The position numbers and the translations under genes were made by a program. From assembly GCF_001750105.1 (NCBI RefSeq), contig NZ_CP014143.1:2759501-2823500 (forward strand): a DNA stretch of 64,000 nucleotides. Direction: 5' to 3'. Position 1 is the stretch's first letter. Each line of letters starts with the position of its first letter. The notes below the pieces were generated by a model. The model did not search any database and was not told the DNA's origin. It saw only the letters and a list, made by a program, of their open reading frames with translations. Below, in pieces: positions 34,524-44,148 of this stretch. The stretch is from Microbulbifer aggregans (GTDB taxonomy: Bacteria; Pseudomonadota; Gammaproteobacteria; Pseudomonadales; Cellvibrionaceae).

Positions 34524-34607
34524 CCCCCGCCGGCGCCCGAGCAGTGCAGTACCGCCCATGCCGTCGCCGGGTCTGCTGCAATCGACTACGCGCTGGCGCA
34601 CCAGTAA
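34524..34607 (+). pseudogene. 3' fragment of a second M14-family hydrolase gene
   Basis: Twenty-seven codons and a stop read APEQC...AHAVAGSAAIDYALAHQ and match the C-terminus of the M14 gene at 29206-29286 (TPEQC...AQAVAVCAAIDYALAHL). Everything upstream of 34524 fails to align (the in-frame codon just before is TAG), so only the very end of the paralogue survives. The 34389-34692 gap otherwise shows no gene. The remnant suggests deletion or recombination between two paralogous regions. Confidence 0.7.
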
Positions 34608-34692
34608 CATGGCTGACTATTTGCGGCTGCGCGGCCTAGCGCGGCCCGGCCCGGCCGGCGGACCGCCTCCGCCGACGATCAGAACAAGATCC

Positions 34693-35541
34693 ATGAAAGT
34701 ACCCAAGAGATTACAACCGCTGGTCGATGACGGCATGATCGACGAGGTCATCGCCCAGTTGATGAGCGGCAAGGAGGCACAGGTCTATGTGGTGCGCTGT
34801 GGCGACGGCTTACGCTGTGCCAAGGTCTTCAAGGAGGCCAGGCAGCGCAGCTTCAAGCAGGCGGTGCAGTACCAGGAAGGCCGCAAGATGCGCAATAGCC
34901 GCCGCGCCCGGGCGATGTCGAAGAAGACCCGCTACGGCCAGAAAGAGCAGGAACAGGCCTGGCTGAGTGCCGAGGTCGATGCCCTGTACCGGCTGGCGTC
35001 GGCCGGAGTGCGCGTCCCCCAGCCATTCGGTTTCGTCGATGGGGTGCTGCTGATGGAACTGGTAGCCGACGACGAGGGCTACGCCGCGCCGCGGCTGGAT
35101 GACGTCACGCTGACCCCGGAGCAGGCCCGCGATTACCACGGCCAGGTGATTGCCGACGTCGTGCGCATGCTGTGTGCCGGCCTGGTCCATGGCGACCTTT
35201 CCGAGTTCAACGTACTGCTGGATCCCCAGGGCCCGGTCATCATCGATTTACCCCAGGCGGTGGATGCTGCCGGCAACAACAACGCCGCCATGATGCTGGA
35301 GCGTGATGTCAACAATATGCGCGCCTATTTCGGTCGCTTTGCCCCGGAACTATTGACCACCGATTACGGCAAGGAAATTTGGGCGCTTTACGAATCGGGC
35401 GAACTGCACCCGGACAGCCGCCTTACCGGACATTTCGAACACGACACGAGCAGCGTAGACGTCGGGGACTTGATGGACGTCATCGATGATGTGCTTGAGG
35501 AAGAGGCTGAGCGTCTCGCACCGGCCTGGGAAGGATCATAG
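34693..35541 (+). CDS. RIO-family serine kinase
   Basis: A 282-residue RIO1-type protein kinase/ATPase. Visible motifs are the ATP-site region LMSGKEAQVYVVRCGDGLRC (about 22-42) with Lys in AKVFKE, the catalytic loop VHGDLSEFNVLLD (about 172-184; HxDxxxxN) and the metal motif VIIDLPQAVD (about 192; replaces DFG). Bacterial RIO proteins are of uncertain role, though ribosome maturation is the eukaryotic function. The start at 34693 is chosen because the longer frame from 34342 translates non-family sequence that overlaps the DUF2306 gene and the M14 remnant. Confidence 0.9.
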   Translation: MKVPKRLQPLVDDGMIDEVIAQLMSGKEAQVYVVRCGDGLRCAKVFKEARQRSFKQAVQYQEGRKMRNSRRARAMSKKTRYGQKEQEQAWLSAEVDALYRLASAGVRVPQPFGFVDGVLLMELVADDEGYAAPRLDDVTLTPEQARDYHGQVIADVVRMLCAGLVHGDLSEFNVLLDPQGPVIIDLPQAVDAAGNNNAAMMLERDVNNMRAYFGRFAPELLTTDYGKEIWALYESGELHPDSRLTGHFEHDTSSVDVGDLMDVIDDVLEEEAERLAPAWEGS

Positions 35542-35590
35542 GCCGTTGATCATGTACTCCGAGCAACTTTCACAATAAGGCAGGAATTTT

Positions 35591-36787
35591 ATGGTTACCC
35601 TGGGCACCCCGTTCTCTTCCACCGCAACCCGCGTCCTGCTCTGTGGCGCGGGGGAATTGGGCAAGGAAGTTGTGATTGAGCTGCAGCGTCTCGGCTGTGA
35701 AGTCATTGCGGTGGACCGCTATGCCAACGCTCCGGCAATGCAGGTGGCTGATCGTAGCCACGTGATCAATATGCTCGATGGCGATGCCCTGCGCGGGGTG
35801 ATTGAACGGGAGCAGCCACACCTGGTGGTGCCGGAAATTGAGGCCATTGCCACCGATACCCTGGCGGAGCTGGAAAAGGAGGGGGTCAACATAGTCCCCA
35901 CCGCGAGGGCGACCCAGCTGACCATGAACCGGGAGGGCATCCGTCGCCTGGCGGCCGAAACCCTGGGGCTGCCTACTTCCAGCTACCGTTTTGCCGCCAG
36001 TGAGGCGGAATTCAAAGCCGCGATCGATGAGATCGGCATTCCCTGCCTGGTGAAACCGATCATGAGTTCGTCGGGCAAGGGCCAGAGCCTGGTGCGCGAT
36101 GCTTCCCAGATTGAAAAGGCCTGGGCTTACGCTCAGGAGGGCGGCCGCGCCGGTAAGGGCAAAGTGATTGTCGAGGGTTTTGTCGACTTCGATTACGAAA
36201 TCACCCTGCTGACCATTCGTCACAATGACGACAGCGGCAATATTGTCACCAGTTTCTGTGCGCCGATTGGGCACCGTCAGGCGGATGGGGACTATCAGGA
36301 GTCGTGGCAGCCGCAGGCCATGTCGGCAGCGGCGCTGAGTCGCGCCCAGGAGGTGGCCAAAGCGGTGACCGATAACCTCGGTGGCCGCGGCCTGTTTGGC
36401 GTGGAGCTGTTTGTCAAAGGTGATGAGGTGATTTTCAGTGAAGTTTCGCCGCGGCCACACGATACCGGCCTGGTGACCCTGATCTCGCAGGACCTGTCCG
36501 AGTTTGCGCTGCACGCCCGCGCGATTCTCGGCTTGCCCATCCCCAATATCCAGCTGCACCGCGCCTCGGCTTCGTCCGTGTTGCTGGTGGAGGGCAATTC
36601 CACGGAGATGCAGTTTGGCAACCTCGCTGCCGCACTCTCGCGTCCCGATACCCAGCTGCGCCTGTTCGGCAAACCGGAAGTGGCCGGCAAGCGCCGTTTG
36701 GGTGTTGCCCTGGCGCGGGCCGACGATATCGAAACAGCGCGGAACACCGCCAATGCGGTGATTGCCGATATTGAGGTGAAGCTGTAG
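35591..36787 (+). CDS. purT: Formate-dependent phosphoribosylglycinamide formyltransferase 2
   Basis: Makes formyl-GAR from GAR, formate and ATP in purine synthesis, independent of folate. The 398 residues follow E. coli PurT: N-terminal [20 protein letters not shown] (12-35), an ATP-grasp domain with [17 protein letters not shown] (about 148-165) and metal ligands in [16 protein letters not shown] (about 280), ending [21 protein letters not shown] follows AGGCAGGA. Stands alone. PurN may also be encoded elsewhere. Confidence 0.97.
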   Translation: MVTLGTPFSSTATRVLLCGAGELGKEVVIELQRLGCEVIAVDRYANAPAMQVADRSHVINMLDGDALRGVIEREQPHLVVPEIEAIATDTLAELEKEGVNIVPTARATQLTMNREGIRRLAAETLGLPTSSYRFAASEAEFKAAIDEIGIPCLVKPIMSSSGKGQSLVRDASQIEKAWAYAQEGGRAGKGKVIVEGFVDFDYEITLLTIRHNDDSGNIVTSFCAPIGHRQADGDYQESWQPQAMSAAALSRAQEVAKAVTDNLGGRGLFGVELFVKGDEVIFSEVSPRPHDTGLVTLISQDLSEFALHARAILGLPIPNIQLHRASASSVLLVEGNSTEMQFGNLAAALSRPDTQLRLFGKPEVAGKRRLGVALARADDIETARNTANAVIADIEVKL

Positions 36788-36933
36788 CGGTCATCTGGAC
36801 CGCCGGTCCATCTCAAGGCTCATCCCAGCTGACCGTCCTGCCTTCACGCTGATGTTCCCCGAGCCGTTTCCAATAGGAAATTGGCCGCTGCTTACCTACA
36901 ATATGCGGCCATTTCCCCACACGAGTCATTGTC

Positions 36934-38337
36934 TTGACCAGCCCCGATACCAACCATCCCCGCGATTTTCAGTCACTGCCGCTAGAGCCGGCTCTCCTCA
37001 AGAATCTGGAGGACCTCGGATATGAGCGCCTGACGGAAATCCAGGCCGCTGCGCTGCCGGCGATCGTGGAGGGCAGGGATGTCATTGGTCAGGCCAAGAC
37101 GGGCTCCGGCAAGACAGTGGCATTTGGTCTCGGCCTGCTGCACAAGCTGCGGGTGGAGCGGTTCCGCGTGCAGTCGCTGGTGTTGTGTCCTACGCGGGAG
37201 CTGGCGGACCAGGTGGCGCGGGAGTTGCGCAAGCTGGCGCGGGCCATCCACAACATCAAGATCCTGACCCTGTGTGGTGGTATGCCGTTCGGGCCGCAGA
37301 TCGGCTCGCTCAAGCACGGTGCTCATATCGTGGTGGGCACGCCCGGCCGTATTGAAGACCACCTGCGCAAAGGCAACCTCGACCTGAGCAATGTCGAAAC
37401 GCTGGTGCTGGACGAAGCGGACCGTATGCTCGATATGGGCTTCCAGGCGGTGCTGGACCAGATTCTGGCGGAACTCCCACAGCAGCGGCAGACCCTGCTG
37501 TTTTCTGCCACCTATCCCAAAACCATCGATGCGCTGGCGAACCGAGTGCTGCGCGAGCCAGTGAAGGTGGAGGTGGCTGCGGGGCACACCCAGAGCACCA
37601 TCGAGCAGAATTACTACCGGGTGGAGAACAACGAGGCGCGCCCGGCAGCGCTGTACCAGTTGCTGGCCAATTACGATGTTTCTTCTGCGCTGGTGTTCTG
37701 CAACACCAAGAGGGAGACCGATGAGGCTGCCCAGGCGCTGAAGCGCGCTGGCTTTGCTGCCCTCGCGCTGCATGGTGACATGGAGCAGAAAGACCGCGAC
37801 CGTACGCTGGCGCTGTTTGCCAACGGCAGCGCCTCCATTCTGGTTGCCACCGACGTTGCCGCGCGCGGACTGGATATTGAAGAGCTGCCGGTGGTAGTGA
37901 ACTACCATCTGGCCCGCGACCCCGAGGTGCACGTGCACCGGGTTGGCCGCACCGGGCGGGCAGGGCAAAAGGGCGTGGCCCTGTCACTGGTGAGCAAGAA
38001 AGAGATCTACAAGCTGGAGCGTCTGGAAGACCTGATGCAGCAGAAGATCACCCTGCAGGAAGTGCCGGACCTGCCCAGGGCGTTTGCGCCGACACGACCG
38101 GTGATGTCTACGCTACAGATCGACGGCGGTAAGAAACAGAAAGTGCGTGCCGGCGATGTGGTCGGCGCCCTGACCGGCGAGGGCGGTATCGATGGCGGCC
38201 AGATTGGCAAGATCCAGCTGTTCGACTTCTCCACCTTTGTCGCGGTAGAGCGGGCGGTAGCCAAGAAGGCCCTGAACAAGCTGGCCAGCGGCAAGCTGAA
38301 AGGCCGTAAATTCCGCGCCCGTATTGTGGGCGTCTGA
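36934..38337 (+). CDS. dbpA: ATP-dependent RNA helicase DbpA
   Basis: DEAD-box helicase acting on 23S rRNA hairpin 92 during large-subunit assembly. The 467-residue protein has motif I AKTGSGKT (about 53), Ia/Ib PTRELADQV and TPGRIEDH, motif II VLDEADRM, motif III SAT, motif V ARGLDIEE and motif VI HRVGRTGRAG. The C-terminal RNA-binding domain (about 385-467, KKQKVRAGDVVGALTGEGG to KGRKFRARIVGV) is the DbpA-specific feature that sets it apart from other DEAD proteins. Starts at a TTG; no ATG is near the conserved Q motif. Confidence 0.95.
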   Translation: MTSPDTNHPRDFQSLPLEPALLKNLEDLGYERLTEIQAAALPAIVEGRDVIGQAKTGSGKTVAFGLGLLHKLRVERFRVQSLVLCPTRELADQVARELRKLARAIHNIKILTLCGGMPFGPQIGSLKHGAHIVVGTPGRIEDHLRKGNLDLSNVETLVLDEADRMLDMGFQAVLDQILAELPQQRQTLLFSATYPKTIDALANRVLREPVKVEVAAGHTQSTIEQNYYRVENNEARPAALYQLLANYDVSSALVFCNTKRETDEAAQALKRAGFAALALHGDMEQKDRDRTLALFANGSASILVATDVAARGLDIEELPVVVNYHLARDPEVHVHRVGRTGRAGQKGVALSLVSKKEIYKLERLEDLMQQKITLQEVPDLPRAFAPTRPVMSTLQIDGGKKQKVRAGDVVGALTGEGGIDGGQIGKIQLFDFSTFVAVERAVAKKALNKLASGKLKGRKFRARIVGV

Positions 38338-38517
38338 GTTATTTACGCGGCAGCAAAAGCGTCCAGTTGGAACTACTTTTATTTCGCGGGTGGTTTGATG
38401 GCAGAGCGGCCAGTGACTGCCGCGGGGCTCTTCACAAATATCAGTTCGCCGCGACGCGGTAGTCTTAGCAAGAGCCCTCTTGCCACTCCCTTTTTATCTA
38501 TCCTCACTGCATTACAG

Positions 38518-38549
38518 CGCGTCATTCCAGTACAGAAAGGAATGACGCG
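38518..38549. other. 11-bp inverted repeat upstream of prpD
   Basis: CGCGTCATTCC (38518-38528) and GGAATGACGCG (38539-38549) flank a 10-base spacer, 26 bp before the prpD ATG. It resembles a single REP-like unit (GTCAT...ATGAC) but could also be a leader hairpin or an operator. It does not resemble the GntR palindromes before the prpB cluster. Confidence 0.55.
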
Positions 38550-38575
38550 TATTTAAGCGACAGGCAGGGATAGAT

Positions 38576-40060
38576 ATGAGCAGCGAGGTCGACGGAAACA
38601 TCCGGCCGGACTATGACCGGGTCATCCAGGACATCGCCGATTACACCCTCAATTATCAGATCGATTCCGAAGAGGCCTGGGACACCGCGCGCTATTGCCT
38701 GATGGATTCCCTCGGTTGCGCCATGCTGGCGCTGCGCTTTCCCGAATGCACCAAGCATCTGGCCCCGATGGTCCCCGACATGGTTGTGCCTTGCGGAGTC
38801 CGGATACCCGGTACTTCTTTTCAGCTGGAGCCGGTGAAGGCGGCGTGGGATATCGGTTGCTTGGTGCGCTGGTTGGATTACAACGATACCTGGCTTGCAG
38901 CCGAATGGGGGCACCCATCGGACAATCTGGGTGCGATTTTGGCAGTCACCGATTATCTGTCACAGCGGCGACTGGCGAAGGGGCAGCCCAGTTTACCCAT
39001 GCGGGTTGTTCTGGAATCCATGATCAAGGCTCACGAAATCCAGGGTGTACTGGCCCTCGAAAACAGCTTCAACCGGGTGGGGCTCGATCATGTGGTGCTG
39101 GTGAAGGTGGCGTCTACTGCAGTGGCAGCGATGTTGATGGGGGCAAACCGCGAGCAGCTTCTTTCGGCGCTGTCCCATGCTTGGGTCGATGGGCAGGCGC
39201 TCCGTACCTACCGTCACGCCCCTAACACGGGCTCGCGCAAGTCCTGGGCTGCGGGCGATGCGTCTGCGAGAGGCGTGCAGTTAGCGGATATGGCGATGCG
39301 CGGCGAGATGGGGATTCCCGGGGTGCTGACGGCGAAAGAGTGGGGTTTCTACGACATCTTGTTTAGCAAGACTAATCGCGACCAGCAAATCAAGCCGGCC
39401 TCGGAGCGCAGCTTCAGCCTCCCGCAGCCATACGGCAGCTACGTGATGGAAAATATTCTTTTCAAGATTTCCTATCCCGCCGAATTCCATGCACAGACGG
39501 CTTGTGAGGCGGCAATCCTGTTGCACCCCCAGGTTGCTAACCGTGTTGATGAGATCGAGCGGGTTGTGATTCGCACCCATGAGTCGGCAGTGCGGATTAT
39601 TTCCAAGCAGGGCGCGCTGGCCAATCCAGCGGACAGGGATCACTGCCTGCAATACATCACGGCGGTTGGCCTGCTCTTTGGTGAGCTGAGTGCGGATCAC
39701 TATGAGACTGCGTTTCACGAGTCGCACCCGGAAGTAAATACCCTTCGGGCAAAGATGGAGGTCATTGAGGAGGTCGAGTACTCGTCGGCCTACCTGGACC
39801 CGAAGCGGCGCGCAATCGCCAACGCTGTGCAGGTATTTTTTAACGATGGCAGTGCCACTGAACAGACGGAAGTGCTCTATCCGCTGGGTCACCGCCGCCG
39901 CCGAAGCGAAGGGATTCCGCTTTTACTGGAGAAATTTGTCGATAACCTTTCTACACGGCTACCTGAAGCCCGCTGTCGAGCGATTGTCGATCTCTGCGAG
40001 GACCAGGAACGGTTGGAGCGGACGAGCGTCGACGACTTTATGTCCCTGTTTGTGATCTGA
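38576..40060 (+). CDS. prpD: 2-Methylcitrate dehydratase PrpD
   Basis: Dehydrates 2-methylcitrate to 2-methyl-cis-aconitate. The 494-residue MmgE/PrpD-family enzyme starts [20 protein letters not shown] and has [37 protein letters not shown] (partly quoted) and [14 protein letters not shown], typical of PrpD. It lies 20 kb from prpB-prpC-acnD-prpF, so this genome has both routes for the same dehydration. No cycle genes are near, and it appears to be a single transcription unit ending at a shared terminator with the porin gene. Confidence 0.92.
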   Translation: MSSEVDGNIRPDYDRVIQDIADYTLNYQIDSEEAWDTARYCLMDSLGCAMLALRFPECTKHLAPMVPDMVVPCGVRIPGTSFQLEPVKAAWDIGCLVRWLDYNDTWLAAEWGHPSDNLGAILAVTDYLSQRRLAKGQPSLPMRVVLESMIKAHEIQGVLALENSFNRVGLDHVVLVKVASTAVAAMLMGANREQLLSALSHAWVDGQALRTYRHAPNTGSRKSWAAGDASARGVQLADMAMRGEMGIPGVLTAKEWGFYDILFSKTNRDQQIKPASERSFSLPQPYGSYVMENILFKISYPAEFHAQTACEAAILLHPQVANRVDEIERVVIRTHESAVRIISKQGALANPADRDHCLQYITAVGLLFGELSADHYETAFHESHPEVNTLRAKMEVIEEVEYSSAYLDPKRRAIANAVQVFFNDGSATEQTEVLYPLGHRRRRSEGIPLLLEKFVDNLSTRLPEARCRAIVDLCEDQERLERTSVDDFMSLFVI

Positions 40061-40070
40061 AGAAATCGAA

Positions 40071-40098
40071 AATAAAAAAGGCGGCCAGTGGCCGCCTT
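40071..40098 (-). terminator. Intrinsic terminator for the porin gene, shared with prpD
   Basis: AAGGCGGCC (40078-40086) and GGCCGCCTT (40090-40098) form a 9-bp stem with a three-base loop. On the minus strand a run of T (TTTTTTATTTT) follows, making a good terminator for the porin gene; on the plus strand the tail CTCTTC is poor. Confidence 0.82.
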
Positions 40099-40118
40099 CT
40101 CTTCAAGTTCTCAGGAAA

Positions 40119-41081
40119 TCAGAACTTGAGCTCGGTACCGATACCGAAGTAGCTGCGATCGTAATCCTCAGCTGCAGTCTCGTCGGTAAAGAAACCGAAG
40201 ACCTTGGCTGCGCTGGACAGTTTGTAGTCCAGGCCCAGGCTGTAGGTTTCGCCATCTTCCTGCACGATGTCGGACTGGCCGTACTGGGCCTTCATGGTCC
40301 AGGCGTTGATCTTGTAGGCAGCAGAAGTCATCCAGCCGTCCTGGGTGCTGCCGTCTTCTTTTTCCTGCTCTTCGTACAGGGCGCCCACCTGAACCGGGCC
40401 GATGTTGTACTGGGTTACAAAGCGGGAAGTGTCCCAACCGTTGGCTTCTACATCCATGTCGTAGGCGTAGGCAACGTAGATACCGTTGTTGTCGTAGGCG
40501 AAGGAGACGGAGGTGCCGTTGTCACGGGTAATCTCGTTCTCGAACTCGTCAACGCCAATCACTTCATCGCGGTTGCTGATGTAAGCAGTGGACACCTTGA
40601 AGCCGCCGAAGGACGGAGTGGTGTACTGCAGGTTGTTGGATTCGCGGTTGTCGCTCTTGGTGATGATGCTCTTGATATCACCTTCCAGGTCGTTGAACAG
40701 GTCAACTTTCTTCTGGGCCACTTTCAGCGGGGTGTCGAACTTACCACCGATCACCTGACCGAAGCCGCCTTCAATACCGGCGTAGATGTTGCGCTGGGAG
40801 AAGGTCTCTTCTGCGTCGCCATCCACGTCTACCTGGTATTCCATCTTGTAGATGCCCTTGAGGCCCCCAGCGATATCAATATTGTCGAAGGGCAGCTCGC
40901 CCTTCACGCCCAGGCGGGAAGCGTTGCTCTTGATGTCGGTGACGTCGCCGTCGCCTTCGTCAGCGGACTGGAAGGCCACGTTGGCTTTGCCGTACAGCTC
41001 CAGCGCTTTGGAATCGTCTTGCGCAGTTGCCAGGGCCGGTACCACGGCGGCAATCGCCAGGGAGATAGCAGTCTTTTTCAT
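40119..41081 (-). CDS. General porin (Gram-negative porin family)
   Basis: A 320-residue outer-membrane beta-barrel trimer porin. Start at 41081 gives a 20-residue signal peptide (MKKTAISLAIAAVVPALATA). The mature protein opens with DSKALELYGKANVAFQSAD, has the conserved loop-3 constriction region around RNIYAGIEGGFGQVIGGKFDTPL (partly quoted) and ends with YFGIGTELKF, with the terminal aromatic Phe needed for BAM recognition. A longer frame from 41171 lacks a signal peptide. Very acidic, as in marine porins. Long AT-rich leader suggests strong, regulated expression. Confidence 0.92.
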   Translation of the reverse strand: MKKTAISLAIAAVVPALATAQDDSKALELYGKANVAFQSADEGDGDVTDIKSNASRLGVKGELPFDNIDIAGGLKGIYKMEYQVDVDGDAEETFSQRNIYAGIEGGFGQVIGGKFDTPLKVAQKKVDLFNDLEGDIKSIITKSDNRESNNLQYTTPSFGGFKVSTAYISNRDEVIGVDEFENEITRDNGTSVSFAYDNNGIYVAYAYDMDVEANGWDTSRFVTQYNIGPVQVGALYEEQEKEDGSTQDGWMTSAAYKINAWTMKAQYGQSDIVQEDGETYSLGLDYKLSSAAKVFGFFTDETAAEDYDRSYFGIGTELKF

Positions 41082-41477
41082 GGTCGTCTCGCACAGTTTA
41101 TGGTTGTGGTTGAGGGCCGGCTTGTTGTCCGAATGTCTGCCATCCCTCGAGTTGGTGCGGATTCTGCGCATCTAATGTGACAAAAAGGTTAAAGAAGACA
41201 TTTTTTTTAAGTTTTTGTGACCGGCGGGTGCAAAAAGTGGGCGAAACGGGTGATGTCTGAGCGGCTTTACCGTTGTCTGGGGCTATATCATCCGGCTCTT
41301 TTGCACTCAAAGAGGGGATCTGGCACAAACACCTGATGGACCGGCGGTTTGCTGCAGACAAGGGATTACGGGGTCTGCCTGCGGCTTGAGCGCCATTTGG
41401 TGCTGGTTGGGCCTGGCCCGGCCGGGGGCTGTCCGGCGACAGGGACGTGATGAAGGGGAGGGGGCTACGGGGTGGCG
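41082..41477. other. Porin-comEC intergenic region
   Basis: About 396 bp with porin promoter sequences at the left end, a T-rich stretch near 41190-41210 and no convincing gene or RNA. No clear regulator binding site was recognised by eye. Confidence 0.5.
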
Positions 41478-43964
41478 ATGACCAATTCGGGGCGGGCCGG
41501 GGCACCCGCGGGAGCGGGTCACAGGCTGGGGATGGGATACATACCCGGGCTGGGAGCCCTTGCGGCCTATATCTTTGGCATATTGAGCTGCGGCAGCCTG
41601 CCGGAATTGCCCGATCTGGCGAGGTTAGCGGCCCTCGGGGTTTTGACGGTGGTCTTGGCTGCCGCGTTACCGTGGCGCCGAAGGCTGGTGCCATTGGCAC
41701 TTGCTGGACTGGCGGGAGGACTGCTGGTGAGCTGGCAGGGCCATCACGCGCTGGAAAACCGGTTGCCCGAGCATGCCCATGGCAGTGACTTTACTCTGCC
41801 GGTCCGCATTGATTCCCTACCCGCCGTCAGTGAATCACGCGGTCGATTCGGCCAGGGTGCGGGAGTGGATATCCGCTTCAGTGCAAAGATTCTGCCGACG
41901 GCGGAGCCAGCGCACTTGCGAAATCAGCGAGTTGAACTCACCTGGTACCGCGCCGCCCCAGACGTCGTAAAGCGGCTGAAGGGTGGCAGCGTGTGGTCCC
42001 TGCCGGTTCGGCTCAAACAGCCCCGGGGCAGCGTAAATCCCCATGGGTTTGATTACGAGGGCTGGCTGCTTCGCCGGGGGATATACGCCACGGGTTACGT
42101 CCGCCCTCAGGACGCGATGCCCCGGGTGATCGGCGGTACGCCAGGCTTGACCGCGGTGCGGCAGTGGTTTCGGGACGGCCTTTCCTCCACCGGGCTGGGC
42201 CAATCCGAGCTGATACTGGCGCTGGTCCTCGGCGACCGCAGTGCGCTTTCCCGGGAGGATCGACAACGCCTGCGAGATACAGGCACAGCGCACCTGATCG
42301 CCATCTCCGGTCTCCATGTCGGCATGGTGGCAGCACCGGCTGCCCTGCTGGCCTCTCTGCTGGCACGCCTGGTGGGGCTGTGGCTCGGGTATGCCCCGCG
42401 CCTGCTGGTTCCTGGGTTGTCATTACTCGCGGCCACCAGCTATGTGCTGCTGGCCGGTGCTCCGCTCTCCGCCCAGCGTGCCCTGGTCATGCTGCTGGTG
42501 TTCTTCCTCGCCTGGTACTGGCGTCGGCGGTTCCACGCAGGTCTGGGATTCGGGCTTGCATTGGCGTTGGTGCTGACACTGCAACCGCTCGCTTTTCATG
42601 GCCCGGGCTTCTGGCTGTCGTTTCTCGCGGTCGGGGCGTTGCTGATCGGTTTCAGGGGGCGTTATTGGTTACCGAAACCCCGTTCCACACCTGCGCCCGA
42701 TAGCCCGGTGGCGCAGATAAGGCACCGCCTCAGTGAGCGGCTAAGGGATCTGCTGCGCAGTCAGTGGTTGATCGGAGTCGTTCTTGTGCTGCCGTCGCTG
42801 GCCTTCTTTCACGGCTTCAGTATTTCGGGGTTCGTTTTCAACCTGGTCGCCATCCCGTGGATGGCGATCGGCATTCTTCCGCTGTTGCTGGTCGGTACCC
42901 TGTCGCTGGGTACGTCGTTTGGGCAGTACCTTCTATCCCTCGCGAATACCCAGCTGGAGGCGTTGATGGCCATGCTGGGCAATCCCCTGTTTGGCGGTGG
43001 AGCCTGGCTGAGTGGCGGGCTTTCCGGAAGCGGCTGGTTATTCGCACTCTATGCCCTCGGGATACTGTGGGTCTTACTGCCAGCCGGCGTCCCGGGCAGG
43101 GGATTGGGCTGGATAGTCCCCGCCGTATTGCTCGCCACCATGGCGGGACAATGGATTCCCCGTTCTCCAGCCGTTCCAGTCCTGGAGACAACGGTGCTTG
43201 ATGTGGGGCAGGGGCTGGCCGTGGTATTGCGTAATAACGACCAAGCCCTGGTCTACGACACCGGGCCGGGCAGTGGGGAGGGCTGGAGCGCGGGCGGGCA
43301 GATTGTGGCTCCATTCCTGCTCGGCGAAGGTTACAGGCAGGTGGATCTGCTGGTGTTGAGCCATGGTGACAGTGACCACGCTGGAGGGCTGTCCGGGCTC
43401 ACAGAGTCGCTTCCGGTGAAGGCGCTGGTAGCGCCAGGTCGACTGGCCGCTAGGGAAGCCGCAACTCTAGATGGCGGTGTGTCTCGTTGTCTGGCCGGGC
43501 AGGTGGGGCGCATCGGCAACATGCGCATTGAATGGTTATGGCCGGACAGCTCCGATGTCAGCGGGGAGGAGAATGACCATAGCTGCGTCGCTCTGGTGGA
43601 ATGGGAAGAACGGCGGATTTTGCTCACTGGTGACATCTCACGCTCGGTGGAGCGGCAGTTGGCACTGCGGTATCCGGATTTTGCACCGGTGGATTTACTG
43701 GTGGCCCCACATCACGGCTCGCGCAGCTCCTCCTCGGAGGCACTGCTCGATTGGGGTCAACCCCAGGTGGTGGTCTTCAGTGCTGGCTACCGCCATCACT
43801 TCGGGCATCCCCATGTGGAGGTGGTCGAACGCTACCAGCGCCATGGGAGCCGGATCTTTTCTACCGCAGAGCGTGGTGCGGTGACCATTCAGTGGAGCAG
43901 CGGGGCAGCTGAGCCCAGGATTCTCTCTGCTCGAGACAAGGGCCCGTTCTGGGTTCGCCACTAG
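41478..43964 (+). CDS. comEC: ComEC/Rec2-family DNA internalisation protein
   Basis: Inner-membrane channel for uptake of single-stranded DNA during natural transformation. The 828-residue protein has N-terminal TMs, an OB-like domain (about 100-200), the competence domain with many TMs (QSELILALVLGDRSALS; HLIAISGLHVGMV; LLAGAPLSAQRALVMLL, about 245-480) and a C-terminal metallo-beta-lactamase domain with LSHGDSDHAGGLSGL (about 625). GTG 41472 or ATG 41478; ATG is chosen. No other competence gene is in the window. Confidence 0.93.
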   Translation: MTNSGRAGAPAGAGHRLGMGYIPGLGALAAYIFGILSCGSLPELPDLARLAALGVLTVVLAAALPWRRRLVPLALAGLAGGLLVSWQGHHALENRLPEHAHGSDFTLPVRIDSLPAVSESRGRFGQGAGVDIRFSAKILPTAEPAHLRNQRVELTWYRAAPDVVKRLKGGSVWSLPVRLKQPRGSVNPHGFDYEGWLLRRGIYATGYVRPQDAMPRVIGGTPGLTAVRQWFRDGLSSTGLGQSELILALVLGDRSALSREDRQRLRDTGTAHLIAISGLHVGMVAAPAALLASLLARLVGLWLGYAPRLLVPGLSLLAATSYVLLAGAPLSAQRALVMLLVFFLAWYWRRRFHAGLGFGLALALVLTLQPLAFHGPGFWLSFLAVGALLIGFRGRYWLPKPRSTPAPDSPVAQIRHRLSERLRDLLRSQWLIGVVLVLPSLAFFHGFSISGFVFNLVAIPWMAIGILPLLLVGTLSLGTSFGQYLLSLANTQLEALMAMLGNPLFGGGAWLSGGLSGSGWLFALYALGILWVLLPAGVPGRGLGWIVPAVLLATMAGQWIPRSPAVPVLETTVLDVGQGLAVVLRNNDQALVYDTGPGSGEGWSAGGQIVAPFLLGEGYRQVDLLVLSHGDSDHAGGLSGLTESLPVKALVAPGRLAAREAATLDGGVSRCLAGQVGRIGNMRIEWLWPDSSDVSGEENDHSCVALVEWEERRILLTGDISRSVERQLALRYPDFAPVDLLVAPHHGSRSSSSEALLDWGQPQVVVFSAGYRHHFGHPHVEVVERYQRHGSRIFSTAERGAVTIQWSSGAAEPRILSARDKGPFWVRH

Positions 43965-44148
43965 TGGCTTGCCGCTTGGGGACATGGCTGTGCGCATGAG
44001 TTCAGGGTTGCTTTGTGAGCCAGATCAAAAAACGTGCAACTTAGTACGCCGCTGGAACTCCGTGGTGAGATCTGTGTCCCATCACCCGGTGGGAGCTGTG
44101 CTAAGTTCCCTGCAATCCCGATGAGATAAGAAGTACCGGATATCCAAT

